Source of the DNA: UBA9655 sp964597045
Lineage (GTDB): Bacteria > Pseudomonadota > Alphaproteobacteria > UBA9655
Length of the DNA stretch: 64,000 nucleotides
Direction: 5' to 3'
Assembly (NCBI GenBank): GCA_964597045.1
Contig: CAZQWE010000004.1
Location: 195,122 to 259,121, forward strand
The notes under the pieces were generated by a model. That model was not told where the DNA came from and did not search any database. It saw nothing but the letters and a program-made list of their open reading frames with translations. Made by a program: the position numbers and the translations under genes. Of the stretch, positions 36,158 to 44,484 are shown piece after piece. How positions within the stretch are numbered: the stretch's first letter is position 1; each line of letters starts with the position of its first letter.

Positions 36158-37375
36158 TTACTCTTTGATCAACGATAAAACTTCCTGATACAAAGCTATG
36201 GTCTCAGAACACATTGTTTCTTTAGAATATTGAGCAAGAGCTTCTTTACGTCCAAGATCCCCTAGCTTCTTTAACTGATTATCCGTTAAATCAAGGACAT
36301 GATCCAAAGCTTGAGCAAGGGCTGCTGCATCTCCTGGTGGTGTTAACCAACCTGTTTTTCCTTCTTGTATAGTATCTTTGGGTGCTCCAATATTTGAGGC
36401 GACTATAGGCTTCTTCATTGCAAAAGCTTCCGCAATAACTCGACCAAATCCTTCAGGCACAAGAGAAGGACAAACTATCACATCCGCAGCTAAATAAGCC
36501 GCGGGAAGATCAGGGGAGGGAGGCATCCATTTAACACGGCCTTCGAGATCAAGCCCCGCCGCTTGCTTTAAAAGAGCATCTCTCATACTTTCATGGCCAG
36601 ATGCTGAGCCTAAGAAAACAACAACCGCATCGGCATGTTTCATCAATGCTAATGCATTAATTAAGGTATCTTGCCCCTTATTCCGACTGATCCTTCCGGG
36701 AAGAAGAATTACTCTTTCCCCAGACTCGATCCCCCATGATTTGAGCAGGTGCTCGAGTCGCTGAGGTGTCACAGATGAGGGATCAAAATAATGACAGTCA
36801 ATTCCTCGATTGATGAGGCGTATTTTCGACGGATCAAACCAACCAGATCCCTTATAGCTTTTCGTAATATGGTTCACCATAAAAGGAGAAATAGCAATAA
36901 CCCGGTCCCCTTTCGCCATAACGGAGTTATAAAATCTCTTGAGAACGCTACCAGATTTGTAGGCCGCATGGTAGGTTGTTATATAGGGAATACCAAGCTT
37001 AAGGGCAGCTTTATAAGCACTCCAGGCGGGGCCACGAGAGCGAACGTGGACAATGTCCACTTTTTCCTTCTTCATAAGCTTTTTAAGTAAAGCTGAATTC
37101 CGTGTCATTTTAATTGGATTCTTCGTATCTAGCGGAAGATCTAAAAATTCAATTTCAGCTGGCAGTTCTTCCTTTGCCCAACTTCCAATACGGGCAGCTA
37201 TTAAAGAACGCCCCCCCGCTTGAGCAATAGCCTTACCAATCTCGAGTGCTTCAAGCTCAACGCCTCCCGTACCCAAAGCAGGAATAACTTGCAAGATCGT
37301 TGGTCTCGTTTTAAATGTTTTATGCGAAATCTTATTTTTAGGGGCCTTCAATGACGACATCTCCTGCTTGCTCAT
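36158..37375 (-). CDS. Glycosyltransferase family 4 protein
   Basis: This is a GT-B fold of 405 aa. The N-terminal donor/acceptor domain has VIPALGTGGVELEALEIGKA and VHVRSRGPAWSA. The C-terminal domain has VILLPGRISRNKGQDTLI and the EGFGRVIAEAFAMKKPIVAS motif with the conserved Glu residues. It probably adds a sugar to LPS or another surface polymer. Start choice: ATG 37375, or ATG 37360 (MSSLKAPK). Both overlap the divergent hydrolase gene start. Confidence 0.88.
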   Translation of the reverse strand: MSKQEMSSLKAPKNKISHKTFKTRPTILQVIPALGTGGVELEALEIGKAIAQAGGRSLIAARIGSWAKEELPAEIEFLDLPLDTKNPIKMTRNSALLKKLMKKEKVDIVHVRSRGPAWSAYKAALKLGIPYITTYHAAYKSGSVLKRFYNSVMAKGDRVIAISPFMVNHITKSYKGSGWFDPSKIRLINRGIDCHYFDPSSVTPQRLEHLLKSWGIESGERVILLPGRISRNKGQDTLINALALMKHADAVVVFLGSASGHESMRDALLKQAAGLDLEGRVKWMPPSPDLPAAYLAADVIVCPSLVPEGFGRVIAEAFAMKKPIVASNIGAPKDTIQEGKTGWLTPPGDAAALAQALDHVLDLTDNQLKKLGDLGRKEALAQYSKETMCSETIALYQEVLSLIKE

Positions 37376-38133
37376 CTTCCAAGCCTTCTCAATTGAGTAG
37401 GGGTTCAGATTATATAGCTTATAATCGTCTTGATAAAAAGAACAAAAGCCTGCCTGAGGTCCTTTTCTTAGGGGGGTTCAAGTCAGACATGAAGGGGACG
37501 AAAGCAACCTACCTGGAGGACTTGTGTGACAAGCGGAATCAAACATACACCAGATTCGATTATTTTGGCCATGGAGAGTCGTCTGGCGACTTCCTGGAGG
37601 GCACCATAGGAAGATGGCTTTCCGATGTTCTTGCGATAATCGATGAGGTTACAGAGGGACCTCTCATCTTGATCGGATCCAGTATGGGAGGATGGCTTAT
37701 GACATTAGCCGCCCTTGAGCGTCCTGAAAGAGTCAAAGCTTTGCTTGGCATTGCGGCCGCACCCGACTTTACGGAAGAGTTGATTTGGGCTGGCCTTAAT
37801 GATGAGGGGAGGAAACAACTCCTCAGACAAGGTATTTTCCAAACACCCTCTCAATATGAAAACGAAGGATTCCCCATTACGCTACAATTGATAGAGGAGG
37901 GGAGGCAGCATTTGGTCCTACCAAAGCCTATCGATATTCATTGCCCGATGCACCTTATACATGGGGCTGCCGATGAGGACGTCCCATGGATGCTTTCGAG
38001 ACGCCTTGCCAGACGGATTAAGAGTACTAACGTAACCTTTACCTTAATCAAGAATGGTGATCACCGTCTAAATACACCTCTCGCCTTAGGAAGACTGGCT
38101 TCTTTGTTGAATGAGGTGAGTGAAATGACATAA
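37351..38133 (+). CDS. Alpha/beta hydrolase
   Basis: This is a 260-residue hydrolase. FLGGFKSDMKGTKA forms the oxyanion region, FDYFGHGESSGDF follows, and the nucleophile elbow is GSSMGGW with the catalytic Ser. HGAADEDVPW carries the acid and GDHRLN the His. The layout matches bacterial relatives of ABHD10, a thioesterase/esterase group. AGGGG lies 6 bp before ATG 37351. The start overlaps the head-to-head glycosyltransferase gene by 25 bp. The substrate is unknown. Confidence 0.87.
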   Translation: MTTSPACSSSKPSQLSRGSDYIAYNRLDKKNKSLPEVLFLGGFKSDMKGTKATYLEDLCDKRNQTYTRFDYFGHGESSGDFLEGTIGRWLSDVLAIIDEVTEGPLILIGSSMGGWLMTLAALERPERVKALLGIAAAPDFTEELIWAGLNDEGRKQLLRQGIFQTPSQYENEGFPITLQLIEEGRQHLVLPKPIDIHCPMHLIHGAADEDVPWMLSRRLARRIKSTNVTFTLIKNGDHRLNTPLALGRLASLLNEVSEMT

Positions 38134-38137
38134 CTTA

Positions 38138-40081
38138 TTAATCGTCATACGTTGTAAACCCTATGTCCAACAGGAAATTTCGCAAAGTTGATATTCTTCC
38201 TCCATCAAGGACTCCATTATCTTTATCATGAAGGTGGATTGATGTTACGTGGTGACCATATTTAAAGTTCATCCTTGATCCGTTGCGTGATTTATCAATT
38301 TCTATACCTAACCCAGTTAAGAGGGGTTCGATCATTCCAAATCGAATATCATTTGGACAAGCAAGAGGATCGGTAAAATAATCAAATAGAGCTATTAATT
38401 TTGAAGGCACTTTTATACTCTTTGCTTCATTCTTTTCTACAAGCAAAGCATTCATTTGCAACGTTAAATTTCTGATAACATCACTTAAGGAGTTAAGAGC
38501 CTCTTCTGAAGAATAAAAATCAGGACTTTTCTTGAATTGGCGAAGCATATTGCATCCTTTGATGAATATTGGGAGAAACTTATCCCCCTTGTTTTTAGTC
38601 TTTTCAATGATATTATTAAGCAATGAAGCTAATAATTCTCTTTGAACTACTATGGAATCCTTATTTTGCTCCTCTTCAAATATTAAGATTTTATTATCGT
38701 TACTGTTTTGTACTGTTAATATTGCTTGCTCTTTAATGTTTTTATCTTCAACTAATAAGGATTTATTATCTAATATACCTTGTACAGTATCTTTTTCTTG
38801 TTCTTTGATTTTTTTCTCTTCTGGCAAAATGGACAAATTATCTTTCACACGAAGATTTGGTCTCACATCGCAACCATTGACTACATCTGATTTCTTTTTA
38901 CCTGTTTTTTTAGTAGTCTGTTTTGTCTTTTTATTTTTGTTTTTTTTCTGATCAAATGAAGTACCTTCCAAAAAACTATCTTTCCCTTTAACAGTAGAAA
39001 CTTTCTTTGTCGTTTCCTTACTCTTAAATTGTTCATTTGTAATGATATCCATACTCCTCAACATGTTTATAACCGACGGTAATCTTTCTCGTTTATATTC
39101 AGGAGTAAATTTACGAAATTGTCCACCTACTTGATAGTGTAGGCATAAAGGATCTCTAAGAAGCAATTTGATATTATTCAAAGTCTTTAGATTATTTATT
39201 GTATTCATAGGAATTCTAAGTGTAGAATAATCATCAGTGGCTAAATCAGTATATTTACTTGCCGACCACCCTTCCTGGAGCTCACTCTCCTTATATTTTT
39301 TATCTAACCCTCCAATCTTACATGCTAATAAAAATTTTTTATATTCATCCTTGAAAGCATTTTTGTATTCATCTCTTACATCAAATGAGTCAATTCCAAT
39401 AGCAGCTTGAGACATAAAAGACAGTGCTTTTTTTGTTTCACGTATTGTTTCTAAATGTATACGAGGAATATCGATGTGAATTGAGTACCTTTGTATTCCA
39501 TTTTTTTTATGGCTAGGAGTTATATTTGCATAATTTAAGAGTAAACGGCTAGAGTCATCCATATAGTTAGAAAAAATATCAAGCACTTCAAGAGCGTCAT
39601 CAATCCAAAGTTGCACTTTGTCTGGCACTGAACTTCGAATTTGGTTTAATCCTATGTTGAGGTAGTAAGTTTTGCAATAATCACAAATACCCAAATCAAA
39701 ATCCGAAAAACCTCTCTTCATAAAATCATCTTCGGTCAAATGGATCTTTTGCTTATTAAGAGCTATTACCTCAAACACAGAGAAGCATTCTGCAAATAGC
39801 TTCTTAACATAATCACCATTGCCCTTCGGAAAATCGTCTTCTTTTAGAACAGAGTCTTTTGTGTTTTTTAGCTTGTCCCGGTTTTCAAGGAGTTCTTTCT
39901 TAAATTTAGATAGTTTTTTTATCGTAACTGTGGATGCGGGTTCCTCATCATGATTATTTTCAGAAAAAAATCTATTCACTTGATTAGAACTCTTTTCATT
40001 CATATCGTTATTACTATTCATACATAAAGCGTAATGAGGAAGAGTAAAAGAAGCTAATAAAGCAAAGCACATACTGCGCAT
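38138..40081 (-). CDS. Secreted protein with a lysine-rich tract and C-terminal HicA-like domain
   Basis: This 647-residue protein has a likely signal peptide (MRSMCFALLASFTLPHYALC). Residues 50-345 are helical with no recognised fold. Residues 379-397 are very lysine-rich (KKNKNKKTKQTTKK, then GKKK). About 415-480 holds three imprecise copies of a 23-25-residue unit with IKEQ and VQ/DNK. Residues 562-643 resemble the HicA dsRBD-like fold: DIRFGMIEPLLTGLGIEI, then RNGSRMNFKYG, SIHLHDKDNGVLDGGRI and STLRNFLLDIGF. In HicA the GSH His is catalytic. Here it reads GSR, as in a known HicA subfamily. No HicB-like gene is adjacent. The export prediction and the RNase role are both inference. Confidence 0.7.
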   Translation of the reverse strand: MRSMCFALLASFTLPHYALCMNSNNDMNEKSSNQVNRFFSENNHDEEPASTVTIKKLSKFKKELLENRDKLKNTKDSVLKEDDFPKGNGDYVKKLFAECFSVFEVIALNKQKIHLTEDDFMKRGFSDFDLGICDYCKTYYLNIGLNQIRSSVPDKVQLWIDDALEVLDIFSNYMDDSSRLLLNYANITPSHKKNGIQRYSIHIDIPRIHLETIRETKKALSFMSQAAIGIDSFDVRDEYKNAFKDEYKKFLLACKIGGLDKKYKESELQEGWSASKYTDLATDDYSTLRIPMNTINNLKTLNNIKLLLRDPLCLHYQVGGQFRKFTPEYKRERLPSVINMLRSMDIITNEQFKSKETTKKVSTVKGKDSFLEGTSFDQKKNKNKKTKQTTKKTGKKKSDVVNGCDVRPNLRVKDNLSILPEEKKIKEQEKDTVQGILDNKSLLVEDKNIKEQAILTVQNSNDNKILIFEEEQNKDSIVVQRELLASLLNNIIEKTKNKGDKFLPIFIKGCNMLRQFKKSPDFYSSEEALNSLSDVIRNLTLQMNALLVEKNEAKSIKVPSKLIALFDYFTDPLACPNDIRFGMIEPLLTGLGIEIDKSRNGSRMNFKYGHHVTSIHLHDKDNGVLDGGRISTLRNFLLDIGFTTYDD

Positions 40082-40372
40082 AATTAAATACCATTTTTTA
40101 ATAATTAATAATATATTTGTATATACAATGTTATTTTAAATAAAGTCAAGTCGATTATTCAATAAGTTGAGTAAAATAGAATCATGGATTACCAATCTAG
40201 CCTGATCTCCCGTTCAGTACACTAGTCTTCGGGGAAACCTAGCTCTATTCATAACCCAAGTGGCGTCATTGCGAAGAAGAGGAGTAGGACTTTCCTACTA
40301 TTTTAATAGGTTCACCTTCAGAATTATCTACAGATTAGATACATGGGGTGAGGTAATCCTAACATTATCACG
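40082..40372. other. Non-coding gap upstream of tRNA-Ser
   Basis: No convincing gene was found. The stretch has AT-rich DNA next to the secreted-protein gene. GCGTCATTGCGAAG at 40263-40276 resembles a dispersed palindromic repeat fragment. A small imperfect hairpin (TAGGACTTTCCTA) lies at about 40295-40307. Confidence 0.5.
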
Positions 40373-40401
40373 TTGACAGGAAGCCCTTCGAAAGTTAGAA
40401 A
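40373..40401 (+). promoter_or_regulatory. Promoter of tRNA-Ser(GCT)
   Basis: A perfect TTGACA (40373-40378), 17 bp and TAGAAA (40396-40401) place the transcript start about 8 bp before the tRNA. Confidence 0.55.
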
Positions 40402-40415
40402 ATGTTATCTCATCA

Positions 40416-40507
40416 GGAGGGGTGGCCGAGAGGCTGAAGGCGGCGGTTTGCTAAACCGTTATACGTGGAAACATGTATCGTGGGTTCGAATCCCATCCCC
40501 TCCGCCA
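40416..40507 (+). tRNA. tRNA-Ser(GCT)
   Basis: This is a 92-nt class II tRNA. Acceptor GGAGGGG pairs with CCCCTCC. The anticodon arm GCGGT-TTGCTAA-ACCGT has anticodon GCT, decoding AGC/AGU. A long variable arm (ATACGTGGAAACATGTAT) precedes the T arm TGGGTTCGAATCCCA. The 3' CCA is encoded. A tight hairpin (GGCTGG/CCAGCC, 40530-40545) follows. Confidence 0.97.
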
Positions 40508-40643
40508 ACTTTCGATACGACGCAGCTTCGGCTGGCAAGCCAGCCAAAAGGTGTGGTAAACAGATACGAACTGCCGGATATCTGTTCTTATTTGTTTCCC
40601 ATATCTAAGCAGGTATTTCTAAAGGATGTTCTTATATATAGAG

Positions 40644-40928
40644 TCATTTTACTTTATTTACTTTAACATCTGCAGTATACTTTATTTCCTCCCCTTTAGA
40701 ATCGACTACGCAATTAGCAACCTCTTCCAAAAAGCGCTTCAAACAATGATTACAGCCTGGAACTGGCTTTAAATCACTATTACAACCTCTTTGACAAAAA
40801 TCGAATACGTTCTTTTTATTAGTAAGGCAAGTCGCAGACATTTGTTCATTATCTGCGTTAGCAATTGAAATGAGTCCTGCTACGCTAAACCCAATTAAAA
40901 ACATTTGTTTAAGAGTGTCTTTGATCAT
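40644..40928 (-). CDS. Small secreted cysteine-rich protein, function unknown
   Basis: This is a 94-residue protein with AAGGA before the ATG and a signal peptide ending near SIANA. The mature part has six cysteines (CLTNKKNVFDFCQRGC, then GCNHCLKRF and NCVV), consistent with disulfide bonding after export. No family was recognised. It lies downstream of and convergent with tRNA-Ser. Confidence 0.7.
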   Translation of the reverse strand: MIKDTLKQMFLIGFSVAGLISIANADNEQMSATCLTNKKNVFDFCQRGCNSDLKPVPGCNHCLKRFLEEVANCVVDSKGEEIKYTADVKVNKVK

Positions 40929-41036
40929 TGTATTTTTCCTTTCATTCTCAAATACAGCTCATGTATTGTCGGTTTATAAAATTAATTTTTAGTTAATATC
41001 AGAACTTGTTTTTTATTAATAATTAAATATAGGGCG

Positions 41037-41274
41037 CATCACAAGACTGACAAGCTACTGAGCTGTTGACCCTTCAAGTTCAAGCAGAGCTTCTTGTCCA
41101 CCGATATGGTAAGAATACCGACAGGTACTTGTATATGGCTTCGACACTTTGAAATTCCCATTGAGAGCAGTCAGTGTTAGTGCCTTTCCAACCATGGCTT
41201 TAAGCTTTGCTCCAAAACCTGCCTTGGTCGCTTCTTGTACTTTAAACGTATATGATACATTGTTTTGCTTGCTT
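41037..41274 (-). pseudogene. Truncated copy of the two-domain secreted protein gene at 43736-44422
   Basis: This 238-bp stretch aligns without gaps to 43718-43955, with roughly nine in ten bases identical by eye. It includes the last 25 bp of the cupin gene and the C-terminal about 70 codons of the secreted-protein gene. Similarity ends at 41274, inside the gene, so no start or signal peptide remains. An antisense frame across it (41149-41340) is an artefact. Confidence 0.85.
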
Positions 41275-41523
41275 GGATGCTTTCATTGCGGTATTAACTG
41301 CTCTGCCTGCAACAGGCCCTCAAAAAGACTTGTTGGATAAAAGAATCCAGACAGCTCTTGCTTGGATTGAGTTTCAGGGGTTTCATACAATCCTTTTTAC
41401 GGGTTAATTCCCGTCCAAATATTTCCATCCTAAAAACACCTTTCATAGGGATTTGGCTCTGATACGTACGCAAAGCTGCACCTTCAATTGCTTCTGATAG
41501 TATTTTTTTATAAATCGTGATTT
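41275..41523. other. Non-coding or decayed stretch left of the F-box gene
   Basis: No intact gene was found. The base composition is like coding sequence, and the stretch continues directly from the truncated copy at 41037-41274. It may hold further decayed gene material that cannot be recognised by eye. Confidence 0.4.
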
Positions 41524-41551
41524 TTGACAGATATGTTTTTATATGTTAAAT
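41524..41551 (+). promoter_or_regulatory. Promoter of the secreted F-box protein gene
   Basis: A perfect TTGACA (41524-41529), 16 bp and TTAAAT (41546-41551) lie upstream. The expected transcript start, about 41558, lies downstream of the ATG at 41550 and before the GTG at 41589, which supports the GTG as the start. Confidence 0.5.
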
Positions 41552-41588
41552 GAAGCTCACATTATATAGAGTAAAAAGGATTGTTGTT

Positions 41589-43250
41589 GTGAAAAAATCA
41601 TTAATTATTATTCTATCTGCTTTAACGATTTCTACGACTACTAATGCCAATCAACTAACTTATTTGCCTGACGATGTTATCGTTAGAGTGACCCATTTCC
41701 TGCCCCCTGAAGACGCTTTTAAGTTTACCAAAACCTGTAGTAAAGTTCATAAATTACTCCCCAAGATAAAGGAAGGGCAGCTCCCTAACCTATACAAAGC
41801 CATAGGCAGGGACTATTTAGCGTCTATTATGAGTTTTGACCCTCCTCATTGGAGACCCCTTAATAAAATGCCACCGGCAGTGCGTGGCTTAATTCATGAT
41901 TGGTACTTGTCTGGAAGGAAAGTTAAAGATCCGTTCAAACGATTTTGTTATCTAATGGCTGCAGGTCGTGCAGGTCACTATTATGCTGCTATAGAGGCGG
42001 GAGCAATGTTAAATGAATCCTCCCCAATAAACCCACTTGAACGGGATCAAGTTGAAGGTGAAGTAATATATCATGGCATACCTTGTGTAGTGACCCTCGA
42101 AGATTTAATCCGTGCTGTTCCCGAGCTATCATTTCCAGTTGTACAAGAGTGGGATATATGTAAACTTGGTGAAGAACTTATCGACGACCCCATTGTTAAT
42201 AAAATCTATGATAAATATAGCAAAGCAGTTTCTGAAGCATGTGATACCTTAGACGATGACTTATTCATTATGAAAGACCCAGAAAAAGCGAAAGACCGGT
42301 TTATAGCACTGGCCCCCATCGTTAGAAAACAAACATCTAGAGCTATTAGCCAACTTGATGCATCTAGTCAAACAACTGATGAAGTCAAAGTTTCAAAAAA
42401 GCTAATTAGTCAGAATCAGATCTTTTTCCTTGCAGTTGTTCCAACAGTGCTTATAGATGGGGTGAAGAAAATGTTAAAAATCATTAGACGCCTCGATTTG
42501 ACAAGTGATGATATAGAAGAAGAAACCCGAACCCAGTATACCAATTTCCTTCAGCACGCCCCTCATTTCATTGACTATCTAAGAACTGTGCAGGAAGAAG
42601 AGCCAGATATACAGGGGTTTCGGCTTTTAAACTCACAATACTCAGGAATACCCTTATATTGGGCCTTCCTAGGAACATATTATGCTTTTACCAAACAAAA
42701 TTCAAAGCAAGTAGAAGTGCTTGAAAAAACAATTGAATTAAGGCTGAACGCAGAAAGCTGCGGAAATATGGGGGATGCATTAACAGAAGCTTGTGTGGCT
42801 TTGAATAATGCGAATATGGAAAAGCTGTTGGAATTAGCCAAGGCAGCAAAAATACATTTCTGGTTGTCAGGCCTCTTGGGTAATACTGACAGCCTTGATG
42901 ATTTAGTGGATGACTATATTGATGAGGAAAAAGCGCCTCATATGCTTCTCAAGTGCGCCGGTGAAGATCTTAGAAAACAACGTGAAGTTTTTGAATTGCT
43001 CTGGAACTTTCTTCCGCTGAACGCCTTTATACTTCAGCTGAATGCAATACGCTATCCTGATCGTAAGGATGTGTACAATGCTATGCTGAAATTTTTTGAG
43101 TCCATAACAATACATCCCAACACAAAATATTATAAATTGAATCCATTAAGAGCTGAAGTACTAGAAGATTTTATTGACGAGATGTACAAGGATATGGAAG
43201 AAAACCCTATCCAGGCTCAGGACGAAATCGGCTCTAATTCTGATGATTAA
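41589..43250 (+). CDS. Secreted F-box domain protein, candidate host-directed effector
   Basis: GTG 41589 has AAGGA 8 bp upstream and gives a clean signal peptide (MKKSLIIILSALTISTTTNA). The ATG at 41550 overlaps the predicted -10 box. Residues 25-60 form a good F-box (LPDDVIVRVTHFLPPEDAFK, followed by a Cys-Ser-Lys-Val-His segment). The remaining roughly 490 residues are helical without a recognised domain and end in an acidic tail. F-box proteins bind Skp1 in SCF ubiquitin ligases, a eukaryotic system. A secreted bacterial one suggests host targeting, as shown for some Legionella effectors. Role inferred. 553 aa. It is followed at once by the cupin gene. Confidence 0.8.
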   Translation: MKKSLIIILSALTISTTTNANQLTYLPDDVIVRVTHFLPPEDAFKFTKTCSKVHKLLPKIKEGQLPNLYKAIGRDYLASIMSFDPPHWRPLNKMPPAVRGLIHDWYLSGRKVKDPFKRFCYLMAAGRAGHYYAAIEAGAMLNESSPINPLERDQVEGEVIYHGIPCVVTLEDLIRAVPELSFPVVQEWDICKLGEELIDDPIVNKIYDKYSKAVSEACDTLDDDLFIMKDPEKAKDRFIALAPIVRKQTSRAISQLDASSQTTDEVKVSKKLISQNQIFFLAVVPTVLIDGVKKMLKIIRRLDLTSDDIEEETRTQYTNFLQHAPHFIDYLRTVQEEEPDIQGFRLLNSQYSGIPLYWAFLGTYYAFTKQNSKQVEVLEKTIELRLNAESCGNMGDALTEACVALNNANMEKLLELAKAAKIHFWLSGLLGNTDSLDDLVDDYIDEEKAPHMLLKCAGEDLRKQREVFELLWNFLPLNAFILQLNAIRYPDRKDVYNAMLKFFESITIHPNTKYYKLNPLRAEVLEDFIDEMYKDMEENPIQAQDEIGSNSDD

Positions 43251-43256
43251 GTGAAC

Positions 43257-43742
43257 ATGAAATATAACTACGTAGAAGCTCTCAATCTAAAGCCTCATCC
43301 GGAGGGGGGACATTATAAGGAAGCCTTTATCTCAGAACAAACCGTTAAGAAAAACGATAATCAAAATTATCCTGCCGGTTCAACGATTTATTATCATCTT
43401 TCAAGGAATGAGTTTTCAACGTTTCATAAAGATTCATTTGAAGAAACCTGGCACTTTTATGATGGTTCTCCTGTAATTATCCATGTCCTCAATCTTGATG
43501 GAACCCATACGCAATTCAAACTAGGGAATCCAAGACTTCATGAAGGGGTTACTTTTCAAGCAACAGTTAAAAAAGACGTGTGGCTAGCGGCTGAGCTGCA
43601 AGATAAGGATTCTTTTGCACTCGTTGGGTGTTCCTGTAGTCCAGGTTATACTCAAGATTCTGAAGTCTTAGGAAGCAGAATAGAACTCATTGAGCAATTT
43701 CCTCAACACACAGAACTCATCACAAGACTGACAAGCTACTGA
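43257..43742 (+). CDS. Cupin-superfamily DUF985 protein
   Basis: This is a compact cupin. LKPHPEGGHYKEAF is the family signature. STIYYHLSRNEFSTFHKD, ETWHFYDGSPVIIHVL, TFQATVKKDVWLAAEL and GCSCSPGY follow in order. The family's enzymatic role is not established. GTG 43251 directly after the F-box gene stop is the alternative start to ATG 43257. Translation is probably coupled. The last 7 bp overlap the convergent gene, and the last 25 bp are duplicated at 41037. Confidence 0.88.
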   Translation: MKYNYVEALNLKPHPEGGHYKEAFISEQTVKKNDNQNYPAGSTIYYHLSRNEFSTFHKDSFEETWHFYDGSPVIIHVLNLDGTHTQFKLGNPRLHEGVTFQATVKKDVWLAAELQDKDSFALVGCSCSPGYTQDSEVLGSRIELIEQFPQHTELITRLTSY

Positions 43743-44422
43743 GCTGTTGAACCTTCAAGTTCAAGCAGAGCTTCTTGTCCACCGATATGGTAAGAATACC
43801 GACAGGTACTTGTATAGGGCTTCGTCACTTTAAAGGTCCCATTAAGAGGGGAAAGCGTTGGTGCCTTTCCAACCATGGCTTTAAGCTTTGCTCCAAAACC
43901 TGCTTTGGTCGCTTCTTGGACTTTGAACGTATATGATACATTGTTTTGCTTGCTTTGTATGGTCACTGATCCACCTTGCAAATCCTCAAACTTGAGGGCA
44001 GGGCAACTGGTGAGCCCGGCAAAACCTACGCCCAGAAGATTTGCTTGATCCCTCGTACTCACCGCTGCAGTCAGCACTAGAGAAGCATCTGTTGTACTCA
44101 GAGCCGTCTTCCAACCTTGGTCCAAAGTATATGTACATGTGACTTCGCCTGGAACTACGGCTTCAGATGAAGCAACATAGTCCTTTTTTCCCTTGAATAG
44201 AGCTTGTAATTGTTTCCTGATACCCACACTTCCTGCCGGACAAGGAGTTTTGGCATGATATGAAATTCCACCCACTGCACTTGGTTTATAGGGTGCTTGC
44301 TTCGTTGAACAAGCAGCTGTTGGTAAGTCAGCAAGAGTCAGTGTAGGGCAATTGGCCGCATTGAGACCTGATATTCCAAAAACTAAGGCCATTCCAAGGT
44401 ATTTTACTGTTCTGAGTCGCAT
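43736..44422 (-). CDS. Secreted two-domain repeat protein, function unknown
   Basis: This is a 228-residue protein with AAGGA before the ATG and a signal peptide ending GLNA. It has two tandem related domains of about 100 residues: the first begins NCPTLTLADLP and the second SCPALKFEDLQ. Each has a middle segment (IRKQLQALFKGKK / FGAKLKAMVGKAP) and a closing CTYTL / CRYSY strand. Paired cysteines suggest a disulfide in each domain. The pattern recalls small exported adhesin or inhibitor modules, but no family was recognised. A truncated copy lies at 41037-41274. Confidence 0.72.
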   Translation of the reverse strand: MRLRTVKYLGMALVFGISGLNAANCPTLTLADLPTAACSTKQAPYKPSAVGGISYHAKTPCPAGSVGIRKQLQALFKGKKDYVASSEAVVPGEVTCTYTLDQGWKTALSTTDASLVLTAAVSTRDQANLLGVGFAGLTSCPALKFEDLQGGSVTIQSKQNNVSYTFKVQEATKAGFGAKLKAMVGKAPTLSPLNGTFKVTKPYTSTCRYSYHIGGQEALLELEGSTAQ

Positions 44423-44484
44423 GTGAATCTTCCTTTTTATAAACTATCTATTGCTATCGTTAACATAGAATAGTTAAGGAAGTG

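Noticed and set aside
40508..40643. tRNA-Ser as an integration site
   Set aside because: No direct repeat of the tRNA 3' end and no integrase were seen in the window.
40373..40666. 97-codon open frame across tRNA-Ser
   Set aside because: It translates the tRNA (GGREAEGGGLLNRY is a known artefact).
41149..41340. 63-codon plus-strand frame
   Set aside because: It is antisense to the truncated gene copy at 41037-41274 and shares nothing with known proteins.
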